Shown here in pieces: positions 7,251-14,575 of a stretch of 15,800 nt of DNA. Position numbers and translations under genes: made by a program. Under the pieces are notes generated by a model that did not search any database, was not told the origin of the DNA, and saw nothing but the letters and a program-made list of their open reading frames with translations. Source of the DNA: Chitinophaga pinensis. Lineage in GTDB: Bacteria; Bacteroidota; Bacteroidia; NS11-12g; UBA9320. Where the stretch lies: the NCBI GenBank assembly GCA_945890595.1, contig CAMDCQ010000038.1:1-15800 (forward strand). Reading direction: 5' to 3'. Position 1 is the stretch's first letter. Every line of letters starts with the position of its first letter.

Positions 7251-7258
7251 TATTTTCG
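7251..7258 (+). promoter_or_regulatory. Possible -7 box for the DUF2723-rlmB unit
   Basis: TATTTTCG differs from TAnnTTTG at one position and lies 29 bases before the ATG at 7288. No good -33 element is visible. The assignment rests mainly on position in the 129-base divergent gap. Confidence 0.35.
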
Positions 7259-7287
7259 CCGTTTAACAAAAGACGTATCAAAGTAGA

Positions 7288-10200
7288 ATGAATAATTTTA
7301 AACGTATAAATACCATAGGTGGTTGGTTAACCTTTGTAATTGCATTAGTCGTGTACATACTTACACTTGAACCCTCTGTAAGTTTATGGGATTGTGGTGA
7401 ATTTATATCGGCATCATACAGACTTCAAGTAGTGCATCCTCCAGGAGCACCATTGTTTTTGATGTTGGGCAGGATCTTTACCCTGTTTGCAGCCAAAGGG
7501 ACAAATGAAGTAGCAATTGCGGTTAACATGTTAAGTGCAGTCGCAAGTGCGGCTACCGTAATGTTTACCTTTTGGATTACAACCCATTTTGCAAAAAAAA
7601 TACTTAAACTAGATTTAAATACCTCAAGTATAGAGCTAAGTAGTGCTATTGCTATTTTGGGTTCTGGACTTGTAGCTGCTTTGTCAGTTACATTTATGGA
7701 TACGTTCTGGTTTAGTGCAGTAGAGGCTGAGGTTTACGCGGCTTCATCTTGCTTTATGGCCTTAGCATTTTGGGCAATTTTGAAATGGGAGCGTGTAAAA
7801 GACGAGCCTACGTCAGATAGATGGATTGTATTTATAGCTTATGTAATAGGTTTAGGTATAGGTCTACACTTATTAAACTTATTGGTTGTTCCAGCTATCA
7901 TACTTTATTATTTCATCAATAAATTTGGTGCATCAAGAAGCAATATTCTAAAAGCTACGGCTATTGGGCTTGGTTCAATTGCACTTTTACAGTGGGTGGT
8001 TATCCCTAAGACACCAGAAGTTGCTGCGTTCTTCGACAGAATTTTTGTAAATAGTTTTGGATTACCATTTAATTCTGGAGTATTATTTTTCTTACTACTA
8101 ATAGTATTGGCAATTGTTTTTGGATTGAACTACACTATAAAGAAAAATAAGCCAATGGCTAATTTAGTGATTTTATGCTATGCGTTTGTTATGCTTGGCT
8201 TTTCGTCATACTCTATGGTTGTTATCCGATCTATTGCAGGTCCAGCCATAAACATGAATGATCCTCAAGATGCTCAAAGTTTGTTGAGCTATATTAATCG
8301 TGAACAATATGGGTCTAGACCATTAATAAGCGGACCGTATTGGAATGCACAACCTACCGGAATTATTGAGACAGGCAAAAACTATAGAAGAGGCGATGGA
8401 GAGTATATTGTAACTGGCGAAAAGCAAGAATATGAGTTTGACCCAAGAAGTACAACCTTGCTACCTAGAATGGGTGACATGTCAGAAAAATCTGATTACT
8501 ATCCTATCTGGTGCGATATGGATGAGATGTTCTATAGCATCAGAAGCTTGGAGCAAAAGGTTCAACAAGATCCAACGAATGCAGAATTACAAGAGCAATT
8601 AAAAACGGCAAAAGAAACTAAACCTAGTTTTGGGAACAATATGACCTTTATGTTCAGGTATCAATTAGGTTGGATGTATTGGAGGTATTTCATGTGGAAT
8701 TTTGTCGGTCGTCAAAACGATCTTCAGAACGTAACGGGCAATAGCCAACAAGGGAATTGGATTTCTGGTGTAACGGGCTTTGACGAGTGGAGGTTGCGCG
8801 CACCTCAGCAGGTTACCAGTCAAATGGAATATAACAAAGGCAGAAACGTATATTATTTCTTGCCACTTATTTTGGGGATTTTAGGTATGATCGTCATGTT
8901 TAAAAAAGCTAAAATGGATTTCTACTCGGTATTGGTAATGTTTGTATTTACGGGTATTCTGGTTGTTATATACCTTAATCAACCTCCAATGGAGCCACGT
9001 GAAAGAGATTATACCAACGTTGGGTCTTATCAAGTTTTCTGTATTTGGATTGGTCTAAGTGTACTTTTCTTGGTAGACTTGGTAAAAAATAAAAATGCAA
9101 AAACTATAACTGCAGTGGGAGCCACAGCCCTAGCATTGTTTGCAGCACCATTTTTAATGGGTTCTCAAAACTGGGATGATCATGATAGATCAGATAGATA
9201 TTTGGGAATATCTTTTGCAAAAAACTATTTAGAAAGCTGTGAAAAGAATGCCATTCTATTCACCAATGGTGATAACGACACCTATCCATTATGGTATGCC
9301 CAAAACGTGGAAGGCATTAGAACCGATATACGAATTATCAATTTAAGTCTTTTACCAACGGAGTGGTACAGTAGCGCCTTAAGAAAAAAAGTGTTTGATT
9401 CTGAACCACTACCTATGTCTATACCTGCAGAAAGTATAGTGGCAGGGAAACGTGATTATGTGAGATTTATGGACAATCGAACACTAGATCAAAATCAGTT
9501 CTATCCACTTGATCAAGTCCTAGGCTTTATGACAGATGATAGCAAGACGGAATTTGTGACCAGCAGAGATGAACGCGAAAACTATTTCCCTGTGAAAAAT
9601 TTTAGTATAGAAGTAGATAAAGAAGCAGTTATTAAAACAGGCTATCTTCCAGCAGGGGATTACGATAAAATTGTAGACAAAATGCGATGGAACATAGGCA
9701 AGACTGCATTGCATAAAGGGGATATCACTGTACTTGACATCATAGCAACAAACGCAAAAAATGGCTGGACGAGACCGATCTACTGGACGACAACAACGGG
9801 TTCTGAGGTGTATATGAATATGGATAAATACTTAAGACATAATGGTCTAACCTATCAATTGCTTCCGGTAGAAAGACAACCAAATATGCGTGGTATGGAC
9901 GACATGGACAAGCTGTACAATACGTTGATGAATGTATATGTTTGGGGTAATATGGACAAAGGAACTATGTATTTAGATGACAAAGCTCAGTTGGTTCCAC
10001 AAAACCTTCGTCAGTTATTCGTATCTGTAGCTGATTATCATTCACGAACTGGAAGATTAGATTCGGCAGCTAAAATGATTGATAAGTGCTTTGCATCTAT
10101 GCCAGAAAGTCTATTACCAATGGATCTTAGATTAAAGGCCGCAAGTGCAGATATTTATTACAGATGTAGTCAACTAGAAAAAGGTGACAAATATTTATCT

Positions 10201-10398
10201 GAAGTAGGAGATGCTGCATTTGAAGAGGTGCAATATTATAACAAGTTTAAAACCAAAGGCATTCAAAGTGTGGAAGGGGATAAGCGTGATAATATTGAGA
10301 TACTACGTAATGTCGCGGCTGCAGCAAGAGCATATAAGCGAGACGCATTAGCAAAGAAATATGAAGACCTGTATGCTCAAGTTAATATCGCCTATTAA
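7288..10398 (+). CDS. DUF2723 membrane glycosyltransferase (GT117/TMEM260-like)
   Basis: A large integral membrane protein of 1036 residues. The N-terminal half holds many hydrophobic segments and the conserved opening of DUF2723: a first membrane helix (about 12-28), LEPSVSLWDCGEF with the acidic DCGEF motif (35-39) on the outer face, and HPPGAPLF (50-57). This is the layout of GT-C fold protein O-mannosyltransferase-like enzymes; the eukaryotic relative TMEM260 O-mannosylates proteins. A soluble region from about residue 620 includes ILFTNGDNDTYPLWYAQ. The last 130 residues are helical and repeat-like, as in TPR scaffolds. The expected role is transfer of a lipid-linked sugar to a periplasmic acceptor, inferred from the family. 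ATG at 7288; rlmB follows after 12 bases and is probably cotranscribed. The DUF2723 call is firm, the substrate is not. Confidence 0.88.
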   Translation: MNNFKRINTIGGWLTFVIALVVYILTLEPSVSLWDCGEFISASYRLQVVHPPGAPLFLMLGRIFTLFAAKGTNEVAIAVNMLSAVASAATVMFTFWITTHFAKKILKLDLNTSSIELSSAIAILGSGLVAALSVTFMDTFWFSAVEAEVYAASSCFMALAFWAILKWERVKDEPTSDRWIVFIAYVIGLGIGLHLLNLLVVPAIILYYFINKFGASRSNILKATAIGLGSIALLQWVVIPKTPEVAAFFDRIFVNSFGLPFNSGVLFFLLLIVLAIVFGLNYTIKKNKPMANLVILCYAFVMLGFSSYSMVVIRSIAGPAINMNDPQDAQSLLSYINREQYGSRPLISGPYWNAQPTGIIETGKNYRRGDGEYIVTGEKQEYEFDPRSTTLLPRMGDMSEKSDYYPIWCDMDEMFYSIRSLEQKVQQDPTNAELQEQLKTAKETKPSFGNNMTFMFRYQLGWMYWRYFMWNFVGRQNDLQNVTGNSQQGNWISGVTGFDEWRLRAPQQVTSQMEYNKGRNVYYFLPLILGILGMIVMFKKAKMDFYSVLVMFVFTGILVVIYLNQPPMEPRERDYTNVGSYQVFCIWIGLSVLFLVDLVKNKNAKTITAVGATALALFAAPFLMGSQNWDDHDRSDRYLGISFAKNYLESCEKNAILFTNGDNDTYPLWYAQNVEGIRTDIRIINLSLLPTEWYSSALRKKVFDSEPLPMSIPAESIVAGKRDYVRFMDNRTLDQNQFYPLDQVLGFMTDDSKTEFVTSRDERENYFPVKNFSIEVDKEAVIKTGYLPAGDYDKIVDKMRWNIGKTALHKGDITVLDIIATNAKNGWTRPIYWTTTTGSEVYMNMDKYLRHNGLTYQLLPVERQPNMRGMDDMDKLYNTLMNVYVWGNMDKGTMYLDDKAQLVPQNLRQLFVSVADYHSRTGRLDSAAKMIDKCFASMPESLLPMDLRLKAASADIYYRCSQLEKGDKYLSEVGDAAFEEVQYYNKFKTKGIQSVEGDKRDNIEILRNVAAAARAYKRDALAKKYEDLYAQVNIAY

Positions 10399-10410
10399 TA
10401 GGCATAGGGA

Positions 10411-11145
10411 ATGAGCAAAGAAGGTATAATTATTGGTTACCATGCAGTAGAGGAATTGCTGCAAAGTGGAGTAACCATAGGTAAGGTATATATTAATGCG
10501 AAAGCCGATAAGCAAAAAATTGGTGCTCTTCGTCTTTTAGCAAAAGAGAGCGATACACCATTTCAGATGGTGCCTATCGAAAAACTAAATAGAATTACCC
10601 GTGCTAATCATCAAGGAGTAATAGCTGTAAAAAGTCCTATCGACTTTGTGCCACTTGAAGAAACCATTACACGAATGTTTGAAGAGGGTAAACCTCCGAA
10701 GATACTCATAGCGGACGGGGTGCAAGATATACGCAATATTGGTGCTATAGCACGCTCTTGTGTAGCGTTTGGCGTAGATCTTATGATTGTAGGGGTAAAG
10801 GCAAATGCTGAAATTGGTGAAGGAGCCATAAAATCAAGCGCTGGGGCACTCTTAAAGTTACCTGTAGCACGAGTGAATAGCTTGTCTAGTACACTCACGT
10901 ACTTAAAAAGTTGGGGTCTAAAGCAAATAGCAGCAAGTGAAAAATCGGAAAGCTTTTTGGAATTGACATCGTTTTCAGGACTAGACTCTTGGGTGCTATG
11001 GATGGGAAATGAAGATAAGGGACTTAGCCGAGAAAGACTCGCAGAAATGGATGCCATTGTAAGAATAAAAATGCAAGAAAGTGTCGACTCTTTGAATGTT
11101 TCAGTAGCAGCAGGTATTTTACTTCACGCGCTATACTCCAAGTAA
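10411..11145 (+). CDS. rlmB: 23S rRNA (guanosine-2'-O)-methyltransferase RlmB (SpoU/TrmH family)
   Basis: SPOUT methyltransferase expected to methylate the ribose of G2251 in the peptidyl-transferase P loop of 23S rRNA. The 244 residues contain the N-terminal substrate-binding domain (GYHAVEELL, 9-17; NHQGVIAV, 66-73) and the trefoil-knot catalytic domain. Motif 1 is DGVQDIRNIGAIARS (102-116), with the conserved Asn and Arg. Motif 2 is MGNEDKGL (198-205). Motif 3 is ESVDSLNVSVAAGILL (223-238). Length is normal for the family. TrmH-family enzymes can be hard to tell apart; the N-terminal domain favours RlmB. ATG at 10411 is 12 bases behind the DUF2723 stop. No intrinsic terminator is apparent between its stop and the promoter of the next gene. 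Confidence 0.92.
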   Translation: MSKEGIIIGYHAVEELLQSGVTIGKVYINAKADKQKIGALRLLAKESDTPFQMVPIEKLNRITRANHQGVIAVKSPIDFVPLEETITRMFEEGKPPKILIADGVQDIRNIGAIARSCVAFGVDLMIVGVKANAEIGEGAIKSSAGALLKLPVARVNSLSSTLTYLKSWGLKQIAASEKSESFLELTSFSGLDSWVLWMGNEDKGLSRERLAEMDAIVRIKMQESVDSLNVSVAAGILLHALYSK

Positions 11146-11196
11146 TCAGAGGCTTAGGTGTGTTAATATTTTAGATAAAAAATTGGATTAAATTTT

Positions 11197-11204
11197 TATT
11201 TTTG
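11197..11204 (+). promoter_or_regulatory. -7 box for the DUF2795 gene
   Basis: TATTTTTG matches TAnnTTTG exactly. Transcription would begin near 11208, leaving a leader of about 60 bases that contains a hairpin. A -33 element at the expected spacing is not clear in this AT-rich sequence. Confidence 0.5.
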
Positions 11205-11235
11205 CAATTAAATTAATGGGCGATTTAAATGCCTC

Positions 11236-11262
11236 TTAATTTTTAACCAAAATAAAAATTAA
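11236..11262 (+). promoter_or_regulatory. Leader hairpin just upstream of the DUF2795 start codon
   Basis: TTAATTTTTA (11236-11245) and TAAAAATTAA (11253-11262) are perfect 10-base complements around a 7-base loop, ending five bases before the ATG at 11268. The stem is entirely A-T. In this position it could influence ribosome access or RNA stability; the low GC content leaves chance pairing as an alternative. Confidence 0.45.
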
Positions 11263-11267
11263 ACAAA

Positions 11268-11489
11268 ATGTATTGGACTTTAGAATTAGCATCTTATTTG
11301 GATGACGCTCCTTGGCCTGCAACAAAGGATGAACTTATTGACTTTGCGATTAGAACTGGTGCACCTCTAGAGGTGGTAGAAAATCTTCAAGAACTTGAAG
11401 ATGACGGAGAGCCTTTTGAAACAATAGAAGAAATTTGGTCTGAGTATCCGTCGACAGACGATTACTTCTTTAACCAAGACGAATTGTAA
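11268..11489 (+). CDS. DUF2795 small acidic protein
   Basis: A 73-residue, strongly acidic protein with no signal peptide or membrane segment, so presumably cytoplasmic. The sequence MYWTLELASYLDDAPWPATKDELIDFAIR, followed by GAPLEVVENLQEL and an acidic C-terminus (EEIWSEYPSTDDYFF), is the conserved Bacteroidota form of DUF2795. The family has no established function that I can state. The tight conservation and small size suggest an adaptor or regulator, but that is a guess. It is a single-gene unit with its own -7 box, a leader hairpin and a strong terminator, so it is probably expressed independently of rlmB. ATG at 11268. Confidence 0.9.
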   Translation: MYWTLELASYLDDAPWPATKDELIDFAIRTGAPLEVVENLQELEDDGEPFETIEEIWSEYPSTDDYFFNQDEL

Positions 11490-11523
11490 AAAGACGCGCT
11501 TTGCGATAAAGGAACTAAATCAG

Positions 11524-11555
11524 AAGCCCCGCTATGTACTTAGCGGGGCTTTTTT
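11524..11555 (+). terminator. Intrinsic terminator after the DUF2795 gene
   Basis: AAGCCCCGCTA (11524-11534) pairs perfectly with TAGCGGGGCTT (11541-11551) around a 6-base loop, and T residues run from 11550 to 11555. It ends the plus-strand transcript. In the minus direction the stem is not followed by a good T-run, so it may serve the converging outer-membrane gene only weakly. Confidence 0.93.
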
Positions 11556-11615
11556 ATGTACATCGCTTTCCTATGGTATACGGATGCGCTACCATCTTTT
11601 TGTGGCAATTAGTAC

Positions 11616-12230
11616 TTAAAAAGCCATTCCTATCTCAAAACTTAGACTTCTTATCATCCCGTCGTTTCCTGTTTTGGGATAATATCCTACAAAATTTACA
11701 TCGTTATTTGCATTTATTATGGCGAGTTTTACACCTATTTGTAGGGTTACTGTTTCGCCTTTTATGTGATAATAGGATGCAATCCCAAAATCGAAATCTT
11801 TGAAACCAATATCATTTATTTCTGGTTTTTTCTTAGTTCCAATAAACAGAGATGATAGTCCAAGATAGGAGGTGTAGGGCCCAAAGGAAATGGCTTTGTT
11901 ACTCTTAGGTACATTGTATAAAGGAAGAATGCACGCGTCTATATAAAATGTAGCAATACGCGAATAACCGGTGTCCCCATTTTTAAATTTAGAACCACGA
12001 AAGCTGCCTACGGCTTCGGTATACAAACTCCATCTATTCTCAGGATTAAAAATAAGATAAGGACCCGCAGTATAGCCAAATTTGGGTCGTGGAGCTTGTA
12101 ATTCCGAACCTAGTAAGGTAGATATATTAATATTGGTTTTGATACCTACTTTATGAGGAAAGTCATTAGTTTGCTGTGCACAAACAATCGAAAAGAAACA
12201 GATTAGCGGTATAAAAATAACGTGTCTCAT
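11616..12230 (-). CDS. Outer-membrane beta-barrel protein (PorT-like)
   Basis: A 204-residue exported protein. A signal peptide is clear: MRH, a hydrophobic core (IFIPLICFFSIV) and probable cleavage after VCA (residue 18) before QQ. The mature part alternates polar and hydrophobic residues with many glycines and aromatics (GIKTNINIS, GYTAGPYLIF, SFEIGMAF) and ends in Phe, as outer-membrane barrels do. It fits the OMP_b-brl_2 group of small eight-stranded barrels that includes PorT. It is not necessarily PorT itself, so no symbol is given. ATG at 12228-12230 overlaps the hscA stop as ATGA, implying translational coupling. Why a barrel should share a transcript with an Fe-S chaperone is unclear. 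Confidence 0.82.
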   Translation of the reverse strand: MRHVIFIPLICFFSIVCAQQTNDFPHKVGIKTNINISTLLGSELQAPRPKFGYTAGPYLIFNPENRWSLYTEAVGSFRGSKFKNGDTGYSRIATFYIDACILPLYNVPKSNKAISFGPYTSYLGLSSLFIGTKKKPEINDIGFKDFDFGIASYYHIKGETVTLQIGVKLAIINANNDVNFVGYYPKTGNDGMIRSLSFEIGMAF

Positions 12231-14077
12231 TCAATTTTTTTCCCTTGGAGTGCTTTTGCGATGTTTTTATCCATCGCTTTTTCTGCAAACTCTCGACTGT
12301 ACCTATTTAGATAATTAGTATGGGTAACAATGGCATCTCTGTTTTTAGCATCAATGGCGTTTTGAATATCACGGATATGACCATTAATAACATCGATATT
12401 TTCTACCAAAAGTAGGTCGGAATTATCCCGCATGAATTTTTGGGTGGCATAAATAAGTTGTTCAGCTTCTGTTTTAGCTTCTACAAGTGAACGCATATCG
12501 ATATCCGTTTGTGCATGAAGAATACTATTGCTGAGCATATTTTTTATTTCATCGTCTGTTAATCCATATTGAGGCGTCATCTCCACAGTTTGTTTCACGC
12601 CAGACCTCGTTTCTTCGGCACTTACTTGCAAGATTCCGTCGGCATTTAACATAAACGTCATAGCGATCTTAGGTAATCCAGCAGGCATCGCAGGGATACC
12701 TTTGAGAATAAACTCACCCAACTTTCTGTTATCGGCAACCAATTCTCGCTCTCCTTGATATACATTTATAAGCAGGTTTACTTGCCCATCAACGGAGGTA
12801 GTATACTCTTTACGCAGTTTAGTTGGTATTTTGGTATTTCTAGGAATAAGTACGTCCATTAGTCCGCCTAACGTTTCGATACCCAAGGATAGAGGTGTAA
12901 CATCTAATAGCAACATGTCTTTTCTGTTTCCTGCTAAAATATCGGCTTCAATGGCGGCACCAAGGGCAACTACTTCATCCGGGTTTAACGTATCATTAAG
13001 TTTAGCGGAGATAAAAAATTGACGTATTGCGTCCTTTACAGCAGGTATGCGTGTGCTTCCTCCAACCAGTACAATCTCGTCTATGTCTGTAGCGATTAGT
13101 TCAGCATCTTTAAGTGCACTTTGGCAGCAATCCATGGTTTGGTTTAAAAGAGCAACAAGTAACCCATTAAGTTGCACTCGTGATAGGAACAACTCGATTT
13201 GCTTTTGGCCCAAGGTTATAAAGGTTGAAAAAGTTTCCTTGGAGCTCAATTCTTTCTTTGCTTTCTCTGCTGTTAGTCGCAATAATTGATTTTCGCTTGG
13301 ACTACTCGGGTCTAATTGGTTTTTGGTTAACCAGAAATCAACAATGTTCTTATCAATGTCATCGCCGCCTAAGTAGGTATCCCCATTGGTAGATAATACC
13401 TCAAAAATACCAGCGTGTATGCTCAGAATCGAAATATCAAATGTACCCCCACCCAAGTCATATACAGCAACGGTTTTCGGTTCGTCCGTATTTTGACCAA
13501 TACCATAAGCTAAACTAGCTGCGGTTGGCTCGTTTATAATGCGCAGTACGTCTAGTCCAGCTAGCTTTCCAGCATCTCGTGTCGCTTGTCGTTGCGAGTC
13601 GTTAAAATAGGCTGGAACCGTGATAACCACTTTGCTTACAGTTGAACCTAGTTTATTTTCTGCTACTATTTTTAATTCTTTAAGGATGTATGAAGAAAGT
13701 TCAACAGGTGAGTAGCTTTTGTTACCTACTCTAACGCTGACAAGCTTATCTTCTTCGTCAATTATAGTATAATTAAGTTTGTGATTGTGATTTTCTAAGT
13801 CTTGATAGCTTTTCCCTAATAGCCTTTTTATAGAGTAAATAGTATTTTGTGGTTCCTCCACTAGCATTTCTATCGCCTTTTTACCTACTTGAATTTGCTC
13901 ACCAAAATATAAGGCACTTGGGATTATACTGTCATCATCTTTGGTAATGCAATAAGGTTGCCTATCCAATTCATTAACCGTTGCTATTAAACTGTTAGTA
14001 GTGCCAAGGTCGATGCCTATAACGGTATTATCTTTGGCAACGGTTCCCGAAGTTAGATTTATGGATATTTTAGCCAT
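12227..14077 (-). CDS. hscA: Fe-S cluster assembly Hsp70 chaperone HscA
   Basis: Specialised Hsp70 that helps release Fe-S clusters from the IscU scaffold. The ATPase domain shows GIDLGTTNS (21-29), INEPTAAS (181-188), DLGGGTFD (207-214) and the adenosine motif LVGGSTRIP. The substrate-binding domain starts at DVTPLSLGIETLGG, and a helical lid follows. The opening MAKISINLTSG before the ATPase domain, the lack of a long DnaK-like glycine-rich tail and the divergent lid favour HscA over DnaK. I place the start at ATG 14075-14077 (616 residues). A longer frame begins at ATG 14095, but its six extra codons (MDTFAF) are the -7 box TACCTTTG itself. The downstream barrel gene overlaps its stop by four bases. 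No hscB or iscU is seen nearby. Confidence 0.9.
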   Translation of the reverse strand: MAKISINLTSGTVAKDNTVIGIDLGTTNSLIATVNELDRQPYCITKDDDSIIPSALYFGEQIQVGKKAIEMLVEEPQNTIYSIKRLLGKSYQDLENHNHKLNYTIIDEEDKLVSVRVGNKSYSPVELSSYILKELKIVAENKLGSTVSKVVITVPAYFNDSQRQATRDAGKLAGLDVLRIINEPTAASLAYGIGQNTDEPKTVAVYDLGGGTFDISILSIHAGIFEVLSTNGDTYLGGDDIDKNIVDFWLTKNQLDPSSPSENQLLRLTAEKAKKELSSKETFSTFITLGQKQIELFLSRVQLNGLLVALLNQTMDCCQSALKDAELIATDIDEIVLVGGSTRIPAVKDAIRQFFISAKLNDTLNPDEVVALGAAIEADILAGNRKDMLLLDVTPLSLGIETLGGLMDVLIPRNTKIPTKLRKEYTTSVDGQVNLLINVYQGERELVADNRKLGEFILKGIPAMPAGLPKIAMTFMLNADGILQVSAEETRSGVKQTVEMTPQYGLTDDEIKNMLSNSILHAQTDIDMRSLVEAKTEAEQLIYATQKFMRDNSDLLLVENIDVINGHIRDIQNAIDAKNRDAIVTHTNYLNRYSREFAEKAMDKNIAKALQGKKIE

Positions 14078-14082
14078 GAATG

Positions 14083-14090
14083 CAAAGGTA
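14083..14090 (-). promoter_or_regulatory. -7 box for hscA, directly abutting the start codon
   Basis: TACCTTTG on the minus strand is an exact TAnnTTTG match ending six bases before the ATG at 14077. A start of transcription about four bases after the box leaves almost no leader, so the mRNA is predicted to be leaderless. No -33 TTTG at normal spacing is seen. Confidence 0.6.
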
Positions 14091-14126
14091 TCCATTCTAA
14101 TATCAACGTTTTAACAAATACAGAGT

Positions 14127-14134
14127 TAAATTTG
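14127..14134 (+). promoter_or_regulatory. -7 box for the DCC gene, directly abutting the start codon
   Basis: TAAATTTG matches TAnnTTTG exactly and ends seven bases before the ATG at 14141, again predicting a leader of only a few bases. It is back to back with the hscA promoter in a 63-base gap. Confidence 0.5.
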
Positions 14135-14140
14135 TCTTTG

Positions 14141-14575
14141 ATGAAGAAGAATTCCTATAAGTTTCACCCCTATAACAACGTAATTCTTTTTGATGGTGTA
14201 TGTAATCTGTGCAATGCTTCGGTTGATTTTATTATTGCCAGAGAACACGGAAATAACTTACACTTTGCATCATTACAAAGCGCTTATGGGAAATCATTTT
14301 TAGAAGTATTGTCCGAGGATACTCACTTGGATAGTATTATTTTTTGTAAGGATGGACATTTATTTAGCGAGTCCGAGGCAGTTTTACAAATTTGTTATTT
14401 TATGAAATGGCCTTGGAGATGGCTTACACTATTTCGATTTATGCCTGCAAAACTGAGAGATAAGGTTTATCAATGGGTATCCAAAAATCGTTACAGTTGG
14501 TTTGGTAAAAGGGATAGCTGTAGGACAACTAACCATATCACGAACGAAAAAATATTAAGCAAGTTTATTAGCTAA
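14141..14575 (+). CDS. DCC-family thiol-disulfide oxidoreductase (DUF393)
   Basis: A 144-residue protein of the DCC (DUF393, COG3011) family, named after the conserved N-terminal D-x-x-C-x-x-C. Here it is FDGVCNLC, with D18, C21 and C24, directly after the strand NNVILF, a thioredoxin-like arrangement. FASLQSAYGK and ESEAVLQICYFMKWPW are also typical of the family. No signal peptide is present; the Trp/Phe-rich middle (WPWRWLTLFRFMPAKLRDKVY) suggests a membrane-proximal surface. Redox function is inferred from the Cys pair; the partner is unknown. A longer frame from TTG 14132 exists, but ATG 14141 fits the family start and the -7 box at 14127-14134. It runs 21 bases into the convergent rlmN gene. 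Confidence 0.88.
   Translation: MKKNSYKFHPYNNVILFDGVCNLCNASVDFIIAREHGNNLHFASLQSAYGKSFLEVLSEDTHLDSIIFCKDGHLFSESEAVLQICYFMKWPWRWLTLFRFMPAKLRDKVYQWVSKNRYSWFGKRDSCRTTNHITNEKILSKFIS

Noticed and set aside
10611..11057. 148-residue minus-strand frame inside rlmB
   Set aside because: It lies opposite the conserved catalytic motifs of rlmB and looks like a shadow frame.
12227..14077. Assignment as DnaK rather than HscA
   Set aside because: The MAKISINL-type extension before the ATPase domain, the lack of a DnaK-like tail and the absence of grpE or dnaJ nearby favour HscA.
14132..14140. TTG 14132 as the start of the DCC gene
   Set aside because: It overlaps the -7 box TAAATTTG, and ATG 14141 gives the normal family N-terminus.
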